From Marinihelvus sp963695135 (GTDB lineage: Bacteria > Pseudomonadota > Gammaproteobacteria > Xanthomonadales > SZUA-36), in NCBI GenBank assembly GCA_963695135.1, contig CAVOGA010000001.1, positions 496,001 to 560,000 on the forward strand: a DNA stretch of 64,000 nt. Direction: 5' to 3'. Positions 8,206-16,760 of the stretch are shown here, piece by piece. Position 1 is the stretch's first letter; each line of letters begins with the position of its first letter. A program made the translations under genes and the position numbers. The notes beneath the pieces were generated by a model. It made no database searches. It saw only the letters and a program-made list of their open reading frames with translations, and was not told the DNA's origin.

Positions 8206-8244
8206 AACCCTATTGATTCACCCTGAAACCACGGGAGCGAGAAC

Positions 8245-9504
8245 ATGAGTTGTGTAAAGCAGGACGGTAAGAGCCCGGCGAAAACAGGCAAGAACGGCCT
8301 GGACTTCAATCCCTTCGAGGCGATGGAGCCGCGCCTGCCGCTCAAGACACCGAAAGCGATGCGCAATGGCAAGCCCGTTAAATCAGCCGCGGTTGAGCCC
8401 CGGGGCGTTTATCGACCCGACTACAACATTCTCACGCCGGAAATGCGGTCCCCGGAGTACGTGCAACTCTCCACCGCCGCTGCGATTACCCTCGGCATTG
8501 CCGATGGGCGCATGTACCGCTGCTCCTGCACCCGCTGCCTTAACCTCCTGCTGACCTACCCGGAAGGCTGCCGGGCCAACTGCGCCTACTGCGGCCTTGC
8601 GCGTCACCGGGAAGCAGAGCGCGATTACGCGGACCGGAATTTCATTCGCGTGGACTGGCCCGCCGTGCCGATGGAGACCGTCGTGGACATCGTGGCCCGC
8701 GACGGTGCCGACAGCCCGTTCCACCGCATGTGCATCTCCATGATCACCCACCCCAATTCCGATGACGACACGGTCACGGTGCTCAAGCACTGGACCAGCC
8801 GCATCGACCCGGACACGATTCCCGTCTCCATCCTCTCCAACCCCACCACCATGGGGCGCCAGGACGTCCGCAACCTGAAAGACCTCGGGGCGGACATCTT
8901 TACCGTGGCGCTGGACGCGGCCACGCCGGCCATCTTCGACCGCACCCGGGGGAAAGGCGTCCAGTCCCCGCACAAGTGGAAGAAATACTGGGAAGTGCTG
9001 CTCGACGCCAGGGATATTTTCGGCCCTGAGAAATTCGGCGCTCACATTATCGTGGGCATGGGTGAAACGGAGTACGAAATCCTGTCGCTGGTGCAGGAAC
9101 TGGTGGACCTTGGTGGACACAGCCACATGTTCTGCTTCTTCCCGGAGGATGGATCCCTCATGGATCACCTCCCGGCCACACCGCGGGACCAGTGGCGCCG
9201 GGTTCAGCTCGGTCGCTACCTCATTGATTACCGCGGAGTCCGGGTGGAGCACATGAAATTCGACGAACAGGGCCGGGTGGTTGATTTTGGTTTACCCACC
9301 GGCGAGCTCGACGACGTGATCAACGCCGGCGTGGCGTTCCGAACGTCCGGGTGTCCGGGCAAGGTCGCCGAGGATATCTCGGCATGCGACCGGCCGTATG
9401 GTGACTCGCCACCCAGCGATATCGCGAGTTATCCCTTCCAGCCGGACCGCAAGGACCTGAAAAAAATTCGCAAGCAACTGAAGGTGCCGATCCGGACGGT
9501 CTGA
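8245..9504 (+). CDS. lipS2: LipS2-type radical SAM lipoyl synthase component
   Basis: 419 residues. The radical SAM motif is GCRANCAYCGLAR (Cys109, Cys113, Cys116). It is preceded by an extra CSCTRC motif (Cys93, Cys95, Cys98), a plausible auxiliary Fe-S site, and there are two late Cys (SGCPGK, SACDRP). A biotin-synthase-like TIM-barrel pattern follows (VSILSNPTTMG, FTVALDAATPAIFDRTRGKG, HIIVGMGETEYE). Forty bases separate it from lipS1 with a GGGAG site before ATG 8245. It is expected to work with LipS1 on lipoyl formation for LbpA. Which of the two sulfur insertions it performs cannot be read from the sequence. Confidence 0.83.
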   Translation: MSCVKQDGKSPAKTGKNGLDFNPFEAMEPRLPLKTPKAMRNGKPVKSAAVEPRGVYRPDYNILTPEMRSPEYVQLSTAAAITLGIADGRMYRCSCTRCLNLLLTYPEGCRANCAYCGLARHREAERDYADRNFIRVDWPAVPMETVVDIVARDGADSPFHRMCISMITHPNSDDDTVTVLKHWTSRIDPDTIPVSILSNPTTMGRQDVRNLKDLGADIFTVALDAATPAIFDRTRGKGVQSPHKWKKYWEVLLDARDIFGPEKFGAHIIVGMGETEYEILSLVQELVDLGGHSHMFCFFPEDGSLMDHLPATPRDQWRRVQLGRYLIDYRGVRVEHMKFDEQGRVVDFGLPTGELDDVINAGVAFRTSGCPGKVAEDISACDRPYGDSPPSDIASYPFQPDRKDLKKIRKQLKVPIRTV

Positions 9505-9509
9505 TCGTT

Positions 9510-10592
9510 ATGGGCGAACTTCTGCGAGTCATTGACAGCGGCATCGTCGAGGGGCGCATGAACATCGCCCTTGGCCAGGCCCTGATCGAGCGCCATGCCG
9601 CCGGCGAAATTCCGGATACGCTGCGTTTCCTGCGCTTCGCGCCCACTGCCCTCGTGGGCCGGCACCAGGCCCTTGAGCAGGAGGTTGATGTTGCCTATTG
9701 CCGCGCAAACGATATTGCCCTGGTTCGGCGCATTACCGGCGGCGGGGCGATCTACCTGGACCCGGATCAGCTAGGCTGGGAGCTGGTCGTGAACCGCAAC
9801 CGGCTGCCGGGCAAAGATCTGACGGAAATTGCCGGGGCCCTGTGCGAAGCAGCCGCCCGCGCCCTGCAGCGCCTTGGGGTGGATGCCCGGTACCGGCCCC
9901 GCAACGATATCGAGGTGGACGGCCGCAAGATTGGCGGCACCGGCGGCTTCTTTGATCAGGACACGCTTTTCTACCAGGGCACCGTGCTGGTGGACCTTGA
10001 TCCCTCTGTCATGACCGCCGCCCTGCGCGTGCCTCAAAGCAAGCTTGCACGGCATGACCTTGATTCAGCGGAGCAGCGCATCGTTACGCTGCGCAGCCTG
10101 CTTGGCGAGGCCTGTCCCGGGCTGGGCCAGATCCAGGCAGCGATCGCCGAAGAGCTTGCCGGGCTGCTGGGAGCGCAGGCAAGCCCCGGCGAAATGGACG
10201 CTGAAACACAGATCCTGGCCCGGGAGCTGTATGAAGAAGAAGTCGGGCAGGACGAATTCGTATACGAGATCGAGGCGCCGGCGAACGACACCGGACTGCT
10301 TGAAGGAACCTGCAGCGGCCCCGGCGGGACCATCCAGGTCTATCTCAAGCTCCAGGGCCCCGCGCAGAACCGTATCGGGGCCGTGCTCATTACCGGCGAC
10401 TTTTTTATCACGCCCCCCCGGGTGGTTTACGACCTGGAGGCCGCGTTGCGCGGCATTTTTCTTGAGGAAATTCCCGGCCGGCTCGACTGCTTCTTCAAGT
10501 TAACCCCCATCGACAGCCTGTCCGTGCGCCGGGCAGACTTCGAAGAGGCGCTCGGTAATGCGCTGGCGAAGCGTGCCGCGGTCGCCGATTAA
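9510..10592 (+). CDS. slpl(AB): sLpl(AB)-type lipoate:protein ligase
   Basis: 360 residues with the BPL/LPL catalytic fold: RRITGGGAIYLDPDQLGW (residues 73-90), the ligase lysine in DGRKIGGTGGFF (Lys140), and a separate C-terminal LplB-like domain (about residues 250-355, EGTCSGPGGTIQVYLKLQG to VVYDLEAALRG). Both domains in one chain match the sLpl(AB) group linked to sHdr loci. The enzyme attaches lipoate or octanoate to a specific lysine, here most likely on LbpA. It starts 5 bases after lipS2 and is followed 6 bases later by the amidotransferase-like gene, so the whole set is one transcript. Confidence 0.88.
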   Translation: MGELLRVIDSGIVEGRMNIALGQALIERHAAGEIPDTLRFLRFAPTALVGRHQALEQEVDVAYCRANDIALVRRITGGGAIYLDPDQLGWELVVNRNRLPGKDLTEIAGALCEAAARALQRLGVDARYRPRNDIEVDGRKIGGTGGFFDQDTLFYQGTVLVDLDPSVMTAALRVPQSKLARHDLDSAEQRIVTLRSLLGEACPGLGQIQAAIAEELAGLLGAQASPGEMDAETQILARELYEEEVGQDEFVYEIEAPANDTGLLEGTCSGPGGTIQVYLKLQGPAQNRIGAVLITGDFFITPPRVVYDLEAALRGIFLEEIPGRLDCFFKLTPIDSLSVRRADFEEALGNALAKRAAVAD

Positions 10593-10598
10593 GCCGAC

Positions 10599-11327
10599 AT
10601 GCAGGTACTGGACGTCATACAGCACACTTCCGCCGATTACCTCGGTTTGATGGAGGACCACCTGGAAGGTCGCCGCATCGGCTTTCGTTACCATCGACCT
10701 TTCACCGAGAAGGGGCGTATTCCCGCATTCAGCGAATGTGGAGATGGCCTTGTGCTGCTCGGCGGCGGCCCCTGGGGCACAGCGGGAGACAGGAATTTGC
10801 CAACGCTGGAGGAGGAGCTGGCGCTGGTGCGCAACTTTCTTGCTGCGGACCGGCCTGTGATCGGCATCGAGCTCGGCGCCCAGATCCTGGCACTGGCCTC
10901 CGGTGGCGCAACCCGGCCACACCCACTGACCCTGGACGTCGGCTACGCGGAGCGAACGGAGCCGGATGCCTTGAACGGCTTTTTACCAGAGCGCTTTCCC
11001 CAGGTCAGTTACATGCGTGACCGTATCGAACTGCCCCCGCAGAGCCGGGTTCTGGCCCGGGACCAGGCCGGTGCGGCGGCAGTATTCCAGGTCGGCGGTA
11101 ACAGCGTCGGCTTTACCGGACACCCCGGGTTCAAGCCGGCCATGGGTGAGGACCTCGTCATGGAGTTTGAGGAACACCCGGAAGATCCGGGCCCGGCCCT
11201 TGAGCAGATCCGGGTAATGATCAAAGAAATCGAGGATGCCCTGGTCTGGACCATGACAGGGCTGGTGCAGGTAACGGGGCTAATGATTCCCGGCCGGAGG
11301 ATACCGATCAGCCTTTTTAATGGCTGA
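10599..11327 (+). CDS. Class I glutamine-amidotransferase-like protein lacking the catalytic Cys
   Basis: 242 residues with a recognisable GATase-1 fold: LVLLGGGPWGT (oxyanion strand), the nucleophile-elbow segment PVIGIELGAQILALASGG, and a late GFTGHPGFKP segment holding the expected His175. In active enzymes the elbow reads G-x-C-L-G; here position 91 is Glu, so glutamine hydrolysis by the normal route is not possible. A single-base error turning Cys into Glu is not possible (TGY to GAG needs more than one change), which argues that the substitution is real. It directly follows the lipoate ligase. Roles as a pseudo-enzyme, chaperone or regulator for lipoate assembly or sHdr maturation are inference. 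Confidence 0.75.
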   Translation: MQVLDVIQHTSADYLGLMEDHLEGRRIGFRYHRPFTEKGRIPAFSECGDGLVLLGGGPWGTAGDRNLPTLEEELALVRNFLAADRPVIGIELGAQILALASGGATRPHPLTLDVGYAERTEPDALNGFLPERFPQVSYMRDRIELPPQSRVLARDQAGAAAVFQVGGNSVGFTGHPGFKPAMGEDLVMEFEEHPEDPGPALEQIRVMIKEIEDALVWTMTGLVQVTGLMIPGRRIPISLFNG

Positions 11328-11362
11328 CGGCAAACTACTCACACAGCAGGTTAGCAATTTAC

Positions 11363-11378
11363 ATTAGAGTATCTTAAT
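11363..11378 (+). promoter_or_regulatory. Candidate ArsR-type operator in front of dsrE-shdr
   Basis: ATTAGAGTATCTTAAT matches the sequence at 27628-27643 in the arsR promoter at 13 of 16 positions. It lies in the only sizeable gap (115 bases) between the lipoate genes and dsrE, 65 bases before the dsrE start. AT-rich sequence around it (to about 11388) could supply a -10 element. The repressor encoded at 27673 is the obvious candidate binder. Confidence 0.5.
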
Positions 11379-11442
11379 ATTAGTAACAGAAAGCCCCGAT
11401 CCTGCCAGCTGGCGCCCGGGGATTAAAAACGGAGAAGCAAAG

Positions 11443-11823
11443 ATGGCGGATAAACTCATTATCGTTATGGCCAACACGGATCCCCGCAACGGTGAGGAGC
11501 TCGGCGCGCCGATCTTCCAGGCAACGGTGGCCGCCGCCATGGAATTTGAGGTCGATGTGATCTGCACAGCCACCTCCGGCAGGCTCATGAAAAAGGGCGT
11601 GGCGGAAAAGCTTTTTGTGAAGGAAGGCTCGCCCAAGTCGGTTCTTGACTTCATCAAGGACGCGCACGAGGCAGGAGTAAAGTTCTACTGTTGCTCCCCC
11701 AACCTTGACCTCTTCGACATGACCAAGGACGACCTGATACCCGAGTGCGAGGGAATTGTCGGCGGCGCCCACCTTATTGGCGAAATTATGGAAGACGACG
11801 ACGTCAGGGTTCTGACCTACTAA
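11443..11823 (+). CDS. dsrE: DsrE-family sulfurtransferase of the shdr operon
   Basis: 126 residues, alpha/beta DsrE fold: MADKLIIVMANTDP at the N-terminus, a helix LGAPIFQATVAAAMEFE, and the conserved Cys pair at KFYCCSPNL (Cys83, Cys84), the expected persulfide site. GGAGAAG lies 9-15 bases before the ATG. DsrE proteins in this position (DsrE3 type) exchange sulfane sulfur with TusA and are thought to feed the sHdr complex. A separate promoter with a candidate ArsR operator lies just upstream, so this is probably the first gene of the dsrE-shdr-lbpA transcript. Confidence 0.9.
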   Translation: MADKLIIVMANTDPRNGEELGAPIFQATVAAAMEFEVDVICTATSGRLMKKGVAEKLFVKEGSPKSVLDFIKDAHEAGVKFYCCSPNLDLFDMTKDDLIPECEGIVGGAHLIGEIMEDDDVRVLTY

Positions 11824-11845
11824 AACAGGGAAAGCAGCGAAAAAC

Positions 11846-12583
11846 ATGTCCCATTCACACGGCACGCGCGTACAGGAATTCATCGGAGATCCGGTTTCCG
11901 ACAACCCGGCCGTAGGGCGGGATGAACTTAAAAGTATCTTCAAGGACATCCAGGCCGACATACGCTACGACCATGAACTGAACGGATGTCTGAACTGCGG
12001 CATCTGCACGGCGACCTGTCCCGCGGCCCATTACTACGATTTCAGCCCCCGGGAAATCGTCCAGCTGCTCTGGACGGAAAACCTGGAAGGTATTTATGAC
12101 GCCATGCAGGAAAAAATCTGGGCCTGCGCCCAGTGCTACACCTGCGCGGCCCGCTGTCCCTTCGGTAATTCCCCCGGCGGTCTTGTCATGCTGATGCGCG
12201 AGGCTGCGATCAAGAACGGCATGGAGTCGGCCAAGAACGTGCTGCGGCCTTTCTCCCGCGTCATGCTGAAACTCATATCCACCGGCAACCAGCTGTCGCC
12301 GGACATGATTACCGCCGACGGTTTTGCAGACTGGGGACCGAACGTATCCAAGATCGATGCGCCTCTCAAGGTGCTGCGCCAGGCCATTCCCATGCCAACC
12401 CTGAATACCACCGAGACCGCGTGGGCAGTCAATCTCAAGACCTCCGTGGAGCTCTACACGATTTGGGAAGCGACCGGGGTGCTGGACCAGCTCGAAACCA
12501 TCGATGAGAACCTCTTCGACGTCATTCTCGACATCATGGACGAGAAGCGGGAAGACCTCGAAGACTGGGAAGACGAACAGTGA
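11846..12583 (+). CDS. shdrC1: sHdrC1, iron-sulfur subunit of the sHdr complex
   Basis: 245 residues with two complete [4Fe-4S] motifs of C-x2-C-x2-C-x3-C-P type: CLNCGICTATCP near residue 48 and CAQCYTCAARCP near residue 92. This ferredoxin-like HdrC pattern passes electrons between the HdrB and HdrA centres. The C-terminal third lacks Cys and ends in a strongly acidic tail (DEKREDLEDWEDEQ). It is 22 bases after dsrE. In sulfur oxidisers the sHdr complex oxidises protein-bound sulfane sulfur to sulfite in the cytoplasm. Confidence 0.93.
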   Translation: MSHSHGTRVQEFIGDPVSDNPAVGRDELKSIFKDIQADIRYDHELNGCLNCGICTATCPAAHYYDFSPREIVQLLWTENLEGIYDAMQEKIWACAQCYTCAARCPFGNSPGGLVMLMREAAIKNGMESAKNVLRPFSRVMLKLISTGNQLSPDMITADGFADWGPNVSKIDAPLKVLRQAIPMPTLNTTETAWAVNLKTSVELYTIWEATGVLDQLETIDENLFDVILDIMDEKREDLEDWEDEQ

Positions 12584-12629
12584 GACCGACCCCGGCGCGA
12601 AGACTCTCCGGGGCACCATGGAGAAAAGC

Positions 12630-13994
12630 ATGAATTCAGGCGATAAACCAACCGGAGAGCGTTTCACGGGCCACGGACCCGAATGGCGCGAATCGGAGCT
12701 TAGCCCGCAGGAGGCCCAGGTGGCGACTGCCTGGGTCGAGCAGCGCATCGACAAGCGGTCCATGGAGACCAACAAGGACCGCGTGCAGGATGTGCGGGAC
12801 CAGATGTGGGAGCTGGAAAAGGACGGGGAAATCGTGGTTCACCGCATTGGTGACCAGCACGCCCCCAAGGTCGCCAAAACCATTTACGGTTGGGATAAGC
12901 GGGTCCCCACGAACCAGCTTTGGCACCACAAATCCTGCGGCCAATGCGGCAACATTCCCGGCTACCCCACGTCCCTGCTGTGGCTGATGAACGAGATGGA
13001 CATCAGCTATCTCGACGAGACCGACCAGACCTCCTGCACGGCCTGGAACTACCACGGTTCCGGTATCGGCAACCTGGAGAGCCTGGCCGCCGTGTTCCTG
13101 CGAAACTTTCACCAGGCCTACGTTTCTTCCAGGGCCCAGGGCCTGCCTGACGGGCATTTCTATCCCCTGGTGCACTGCGGAACCTCCTTCGGCAACTACA
13201 AGGAAGTGCGCGGTTACCTGCTGCAATCGGCCACGCTGCGCGAAAAGGTCAAGAAAATCCTCGGCAAACTCGGGCGCCTGGTTGACGGCAAACTACTGAT
13301 CCCAGAGGAAATCGTGCACTACTCCGAGTGGGTTCACATGATGCGCGACGAGATCGCCGAGCGTCAGACCATTGATGTGAGTAACGTGCGCGCCACGATC
13401 CACCCGGCCTGTCACGTGTACAAGATGGTGCCGCAGGACGCGATTTACGACGACAACATTCTCGGTGGAAACCGGGTCGCCGTGTCCACGGGCATCATGG
13501 AGTCCCTAGGCACCCAGGTCATTGATTATTCGACCTGGTACGACTGCTGCGGCTTTGGCTTCCGCCACATCATTTCCGAGCGCGAGTTCACCCGTTCCTT
13601 CGCCATCGACCGCAAGATACGCGTCGCGGTGGAAGAAGCTCACGCCGATGTCATGATCGGTCACGACACGGGCTGCATCACGACCCTCGACAAGAACCAG
13701 TGGATTGGCAAAGCCGCCGGCAAGGACTACAGCCTGCCCGTACTGGCGGATGTGCAGTTCGCAGCTCTCGCCTGCGGCGCGCATCCTTACAAGATCGTTC
13801 AGTCCCATTGGCACGCCTCGGCCACCGAGACGCTGATGGAGAAGATCGGTATCGACTGGGAGGCAAAAAAAGCAGAATTCGAAACCTATCTCGAGGAGGT
13901 GAAGGCCGGGCGCTTCGAAAGCCTTTACGACCCCCGTCTCGCGATCACGAGTGGCCCCGGTTTCGAGCCCATCAAGCAAATTGAACAAAAGTAA
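12630..13994 (+). CDS. shdrB1: sHdrB1, CCG-domain subunit of the sHdr complex
   Basis: 454 residues from ATG 12630 (GGAG 7-10 bases upstream); ATG 12618 would add four residues. It has two CCG (cysteine-rich) domains. The first is KSCGQCGNIPG with the later TSCTAWNYHG; the second is HPACHVYKMV, the CC pair in YDCCGFGFRH, and HDTGC. CCG domains bind non-cubane Fe-S clusters at the disulfide site of HdrB. The C-terminus adds a FAAL-ACGAHPYKIV segment. It lies 46 bases after shdrC1 and 15 bases before shdrA in the standard C1-B1-A order. Confidence 0.93.
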   Translation: MNSGDKPTGERFTGHGPEWRESELSPQEAQVATAWVEQRIDKRSMETNKDRVQDVRDQMWELEKDGEIVVHRIGDQHAPKVAKTIYGWDKRVPTNQLWHHKSCGQCGNIPGYPTSLLWLMNEMDISYLDETDQTSCTAWNYHGSGIGNLESLAAVFLRNFHQAYVSSRAQGLPDGHFYPLVHCGTSFGNYKEVRGYLLQSATLREKVKKILGKLGRLVDGKLLIPEEIVHYSEWVHMMRDEIAERQTIDVSNVRATIHPACHVYKMVPQDAIYDDNILGGNRVAVSTGIMESLGTQVIDYSTWYDCCGFGFRHIISEREFTRSFAIDRKIRVAVEEAHADVMIGHDTGCITTLDKNQWIGKAAGKDYSLPVLADVQFAALACGAHPYKIVQSHWHASATETLMEKIGIDWEAKKAEFETYLEEVKAGRFESLYDPRLAITSGPGFEPIKQIEQK

Positions 13995-14009
13995 ACAGGC
14001 GAAAAAATT

Positions 14010-15047
14010 ATGGCACATCCCATACTCATAATTGGCGGTGGACCGGCTGGCCTCGCTGCAGCACATTCCCTGGCCAGCGTTGGCCGCAAGTGTGTCCTGG
14101 TGGAAAAACAGGATCGCCTCGGCGGCGCGCCCATCCTCTCCGGGTACGCCAAGCTGGTGCCATCGGGGGAATGGGCCCGGGACGCCATCGGCGGCATGGT
14201 GGACCGCGTTGCGGATAACCCAAACGTGGAAATACACACTGGCACCCAGGTTTCCGGTTTTGACGGCGGGCCTGGAAATTTTGCCGTGACCCTGGATGAC
14301 GGCACGAAACTGACCGCGGAGTCCGCGATACTGTGCACCGGTTTCACGCACTTTGATCCGGTGAACAAACCGGAGTGGGGCTTTGGCACCTATGAGGACG
14401 TGGTGACAACCACGCAGGTCGAACAGATGATCTCTTCCGGCCAGGGTGTGCGCTGCCCATCGGACGGCCGCCAACCAAAACGGGTCGCCATCCTGCTGTG
14501 CGTCGGCTCCCGGGATCGCCAGATCGGCCGGGAGTGGTGCTCCAAGATCTGCTGTACGGTCTCCGCCAATATGGCCATGGAAATTCGCGAGGAGCTCCCG
14601 GATTGCCATGTCTATATTTACTACATGGATATTCGCACCTTCGGTCTTTATGAGACCAAGTACTACTGGGAGAGCCAGGAAAAGTTCAAGGTCAAATACA
14701 TCAAGGCCCGTATCGCCGAGGTAACCTCTGATGGCGAGCGGCTTATCGTCAAGGGTGAAGATACGCTGGTAAAACGCCCCATTACCATTCCCTTCGATAT
14801 GGTCGTGCATGCGATCGGCATGGATCCGAACGCGGACAATGCGCGCATTGCATCCACCTTCGGCGTGCAGCTCGAGCGTCACGGTTACATCGCGGAAAAG
14901 AACACCTACGGAACCCTCAGCGAAACCACCCGCCCCGGTGTTTTCGTGGCCGGTTCCGCCACGGGTCCGGAAACCATCGACGACTCAATCGCCCAGGGCA
15001 CCGCGGCCGCAATGGCCGCCCTGCAGTTGCAGGCGAGCGCGGCCTGA
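14010..15047 (+). CDS. shdrA: sHdrA, FAD and iron-sulfur subunit of the sHdr complex
   Basis: 345 residues, the short sHdrA form. The FAD site is at the N-terminus (ILIIGGGPAGLAAAHSL) with VLVEKQDRLGG. A [4Fe-4S] site is typical of HdrA: LCVGSRDRQIGREWCSKICC (near residues 165-185). A second nucleotide-binding region ends with GVFVAGSATGPETIDDSIAQG. Methanogen HdrA has extra ferredoxin domains that are absent here, as expected for sulfur oxidisers. It is thought to take electrons from the disulfide/sulfane oxidation and pass them on, probably to NAD or the quinone pool. Confidence 0.93.
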   Translation: MAHPILIIGGGPAGLAAAHSLASVGRKCVLVEKQDRLGGAPILSGYAKLVPSGEWARDAIGGMVDRVADNPNVEIHTGTQVSGFDGGPGNFAVTLDDGTKLTAESAILCTGFTHFDPVNKPEWGFGTYEDVVTTTQVEQMISSGQGVRCPSDGRQPKRVAILLCVGSRDRQIGREWCSKICCTVSANMAMEIREELPDCHVYIYYMDIRTFGLYETKYYWESQEKFKVKYIKARIAEVTSDGERLIVKGEDTLVKRPITIPFDMVVHAIGMDPNADNARIASTFGVQLERHGYIAEKNTYGTLSETTRPGVFVAGSATGPETIDDSIAQGTAAAMAALQLQASAA

Positions 15048-15066
15048 GCGGTTTGACTGCGCTTCG

Positions 15067-15957
15067 ATGATGAAACCCGGGACCCACATGCAAAGCGCGG
15101 AGGAGCTGTCCAGGCCGACCCTGCACCTGAGCGGGCCGCTCCTCAAAAGCGCCTTCGAGGCTCTGCTGATCGGAACGGAAGCGCAGGGGGGCATCGAAAC
15201 CTGGACCGACGCGCTGAAACTGAAAAGCCAGATGTTTCAACGAGCCCTGGAAGGCCCGGTGGAAGATCTGCCCCTGGATACCTTCAAGGGACTCTGCGCC
15301 TTTATGGCCAGCGTCCGCCGGCGCGTTGGACCATGGCTGGAACAGCCCGGCTGGGACGAGATGCGCGCCGGGGTGGCCGCCCTGGTTGACGGCCGCCGGG
15401 ATACGGCGGACACGGATGATCGCATCCGGGAATTCTGTGACAGGTTTCCCGGTGACCGCCATCATCGCTGGGTGCGCGACCTGGCCACGGAGTTGCTGCA
15501 TGGCCTGGATCCTGAGCGGTATCCGCTGATGAACCGCTGGGTCTGGGATCACGGCAGCAATACAGGAGTCATCCGGGAAATATGGTACGGGGACGACGTG
15601 GACAACATCACCCTGCCGGTTCCGGACGGCTACGGCACTTTCCTGGTGCTGCGTGAAGAGCTGAGCCAGTTTCTCACGGAAAACGGCATTTTCAAGGATA
15701 CGCTCTGGTACGTGGACCTTCTCTGCGCCCAGGTGTATGCCGGCTACGTCTGCGCGCAGGGCGGCGTCTATCTGCGCGCAGATTTTTCCACACCTCACGA
15801 CCCCATGGAACACACGCGCCGCATGCTCGGGCTGGACGGCGTCCGCGCCGGCAGCGGACGCACGCGACTAAAGGAGGTTGATGGCGAGGCACACGTTATC
15901 GAAGACCCCGGCCTGGCCGCAGAACCCACGGCGCAATGCGCCACTGAACAAGGCTGA
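15067..15957 (+). CDS. hyp: Conserved hypothetical protein of the sHdr operon (hyp)
   Basis: 296 residues from ATG 15067. Overlapping start choices at 15070 and 15088 remain possible, since none has a strong ribosome site; the frame is open further upstream only as an overlap inside shdrA. It occupies the hyp position between shdrA and shdrC2 in the type I sHdr order. It is soluble and mostly helical, with Trp-rich patches (RWVWDHGSNTGVIREIWYGD), and two Cys in LLCAQVYAGYVCAQGG. No catalytic motif is recognised. Constant presence in sHdr loci suggests a structural or assembly role in the complex. Confidence 0.8.
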   Translation: MMKPGTHMQSAEELSRPTLHLSGPLLKSAFEALLIGTEAQGGIETWTDALKLKSQMFQRALEGPVEDLPLDTFKGLCAFMASVRRRVGPWLEQPGWDEMRAGVAALVDGRRDTADTDDRIREFCDRFPGDRHHRWVRDLATELLHGLDPERYPLMNRWVWDHGSNTGVIREIWYGDDVDNITLPVPDGYGTFLVLREELSQFLTENGIFKDTLWYVDLLCAQVYAGYVCAQGGVYLRADFSTPHDPMEHTRRMLGLDGVRAGSGRTRLKEVDGEAHVIEDPGLAAEPTAQCATEQG

Positions 15958-15962
15958 AGCCT

Positions 15963-16760
15963 ATGCCGATTCATGAAAAATCCCTGATTCGCCCGGAAAA
16001 CCTGGTCGTCCACGAGAAGCTGGAGCTGGATGGCATCGACGTATCGGGGCACTGGAGCACCTTCATCGAGGACCGTATTGTCCACGACTACAACGAGGCG
16101 ATGGAAGAGGAGATCAGCGCCTTGCCGGGTGGAGAACACATTCACCGTTGTTGGCAGTGCGGCTCGTGCACCAATTCCTGCACGGTCAATGCCCTCAACC
16201 CGGACTTCAATCCCCGCTACTGGATCTACCTGATTCGCACGGGTATGGAAGCAGAGCTGTTACGGGACAAGGACATCATCTGGCAGTGTGTTTCCTGTAA
16301 CAAATGCACCTATGCCTGCCCCCGTGACGTGGAACCGGAGGGCGTGATGAAAGCAACGGCGCACTGGCTGGAGCTCAAGGGTCACACGAAGCCTTCCCAC
16401 TCAACGGTGTTCGACGAAATCTTCTACGAACAGGTCGCGGAGACCGGCAAGATTGAAGATGGCCGCGTCCTGCGCCAGTTTATGCAGCGTACCGGCCAGG
16501 CCCTGATGCAGGACTGGATCGTGAAAATGATCAAAGGCATGGTCCGTCATCTGCCTCTTTCGATGCTGACCCGCATGGGAGTCGCCAGCATTATCCGCCC
16601 CCGAACGGACAAATGGAGCGGGGCGCGGGCGGCGATGGAGGAATACGTCGAGGAGCAGGAGCAGAAACACCGGCAGGCGCTTGGCCTGGACCAATTGATT
16701 CAGGCGGCCGCTAACGAAGTGTCCCTGGCGGGCGAAAACAAGGAGCAGGCAAATGTCTGA
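15963..16760 (+). CDS. shdrC2: sHdrC2, iron-sulfur subunit of the sHdr complex
   Basis: 265 residues with two cluster motifs: CWQCGSCTNSC (near residue 61) and CVSCNKCTYACP (near residue 109). The first motif is followed by Thr rather than the usual Pro, a variation also tolerated in HdrC2 proteins. It starts 5 bases after hyp and overlaps shdrB2 by 8 bases, so C2 and B2 are translationally coupled. The C-terminal part is basic then acidic, with a Glu-rich helix (AMEEYVEEQEQKHRQ). It is expected to relay electrons in the second B2-C2 arm of the complex. Confidence 0.92.
   Translation: MPIHEKSLIRPENLVVHEKLELDGIDVSGHWSTFIEDRIVHDYNEAMEEEISALPGGEHIHRCWQCGSCTNSCTVNALNPDFNPRYWIYLIRTGMEAELLRDKDIIWQCVSCNKCTYACPRDVEPEGVMKATAHWLELKGHTKPSHSTVFDEIFYEQVAETGKIEDGRVLRQFMQRTGQALMQDWIVKMIKGMVRHLPLSMLTRMGVASIIRPRTDKWSGARAAMEEYVEEQEQKHRQALGLDQLIQAAANEVSLAGENKEQANV

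Noticed and set aside
14809..15066. N-terminal extension of the sHdr hyp gene inside shdrA
   Set aside because: The translation is Ser/Pro/Arg-rich and overlaps shdrA in another frame; family-like sequence starts at about 15067.
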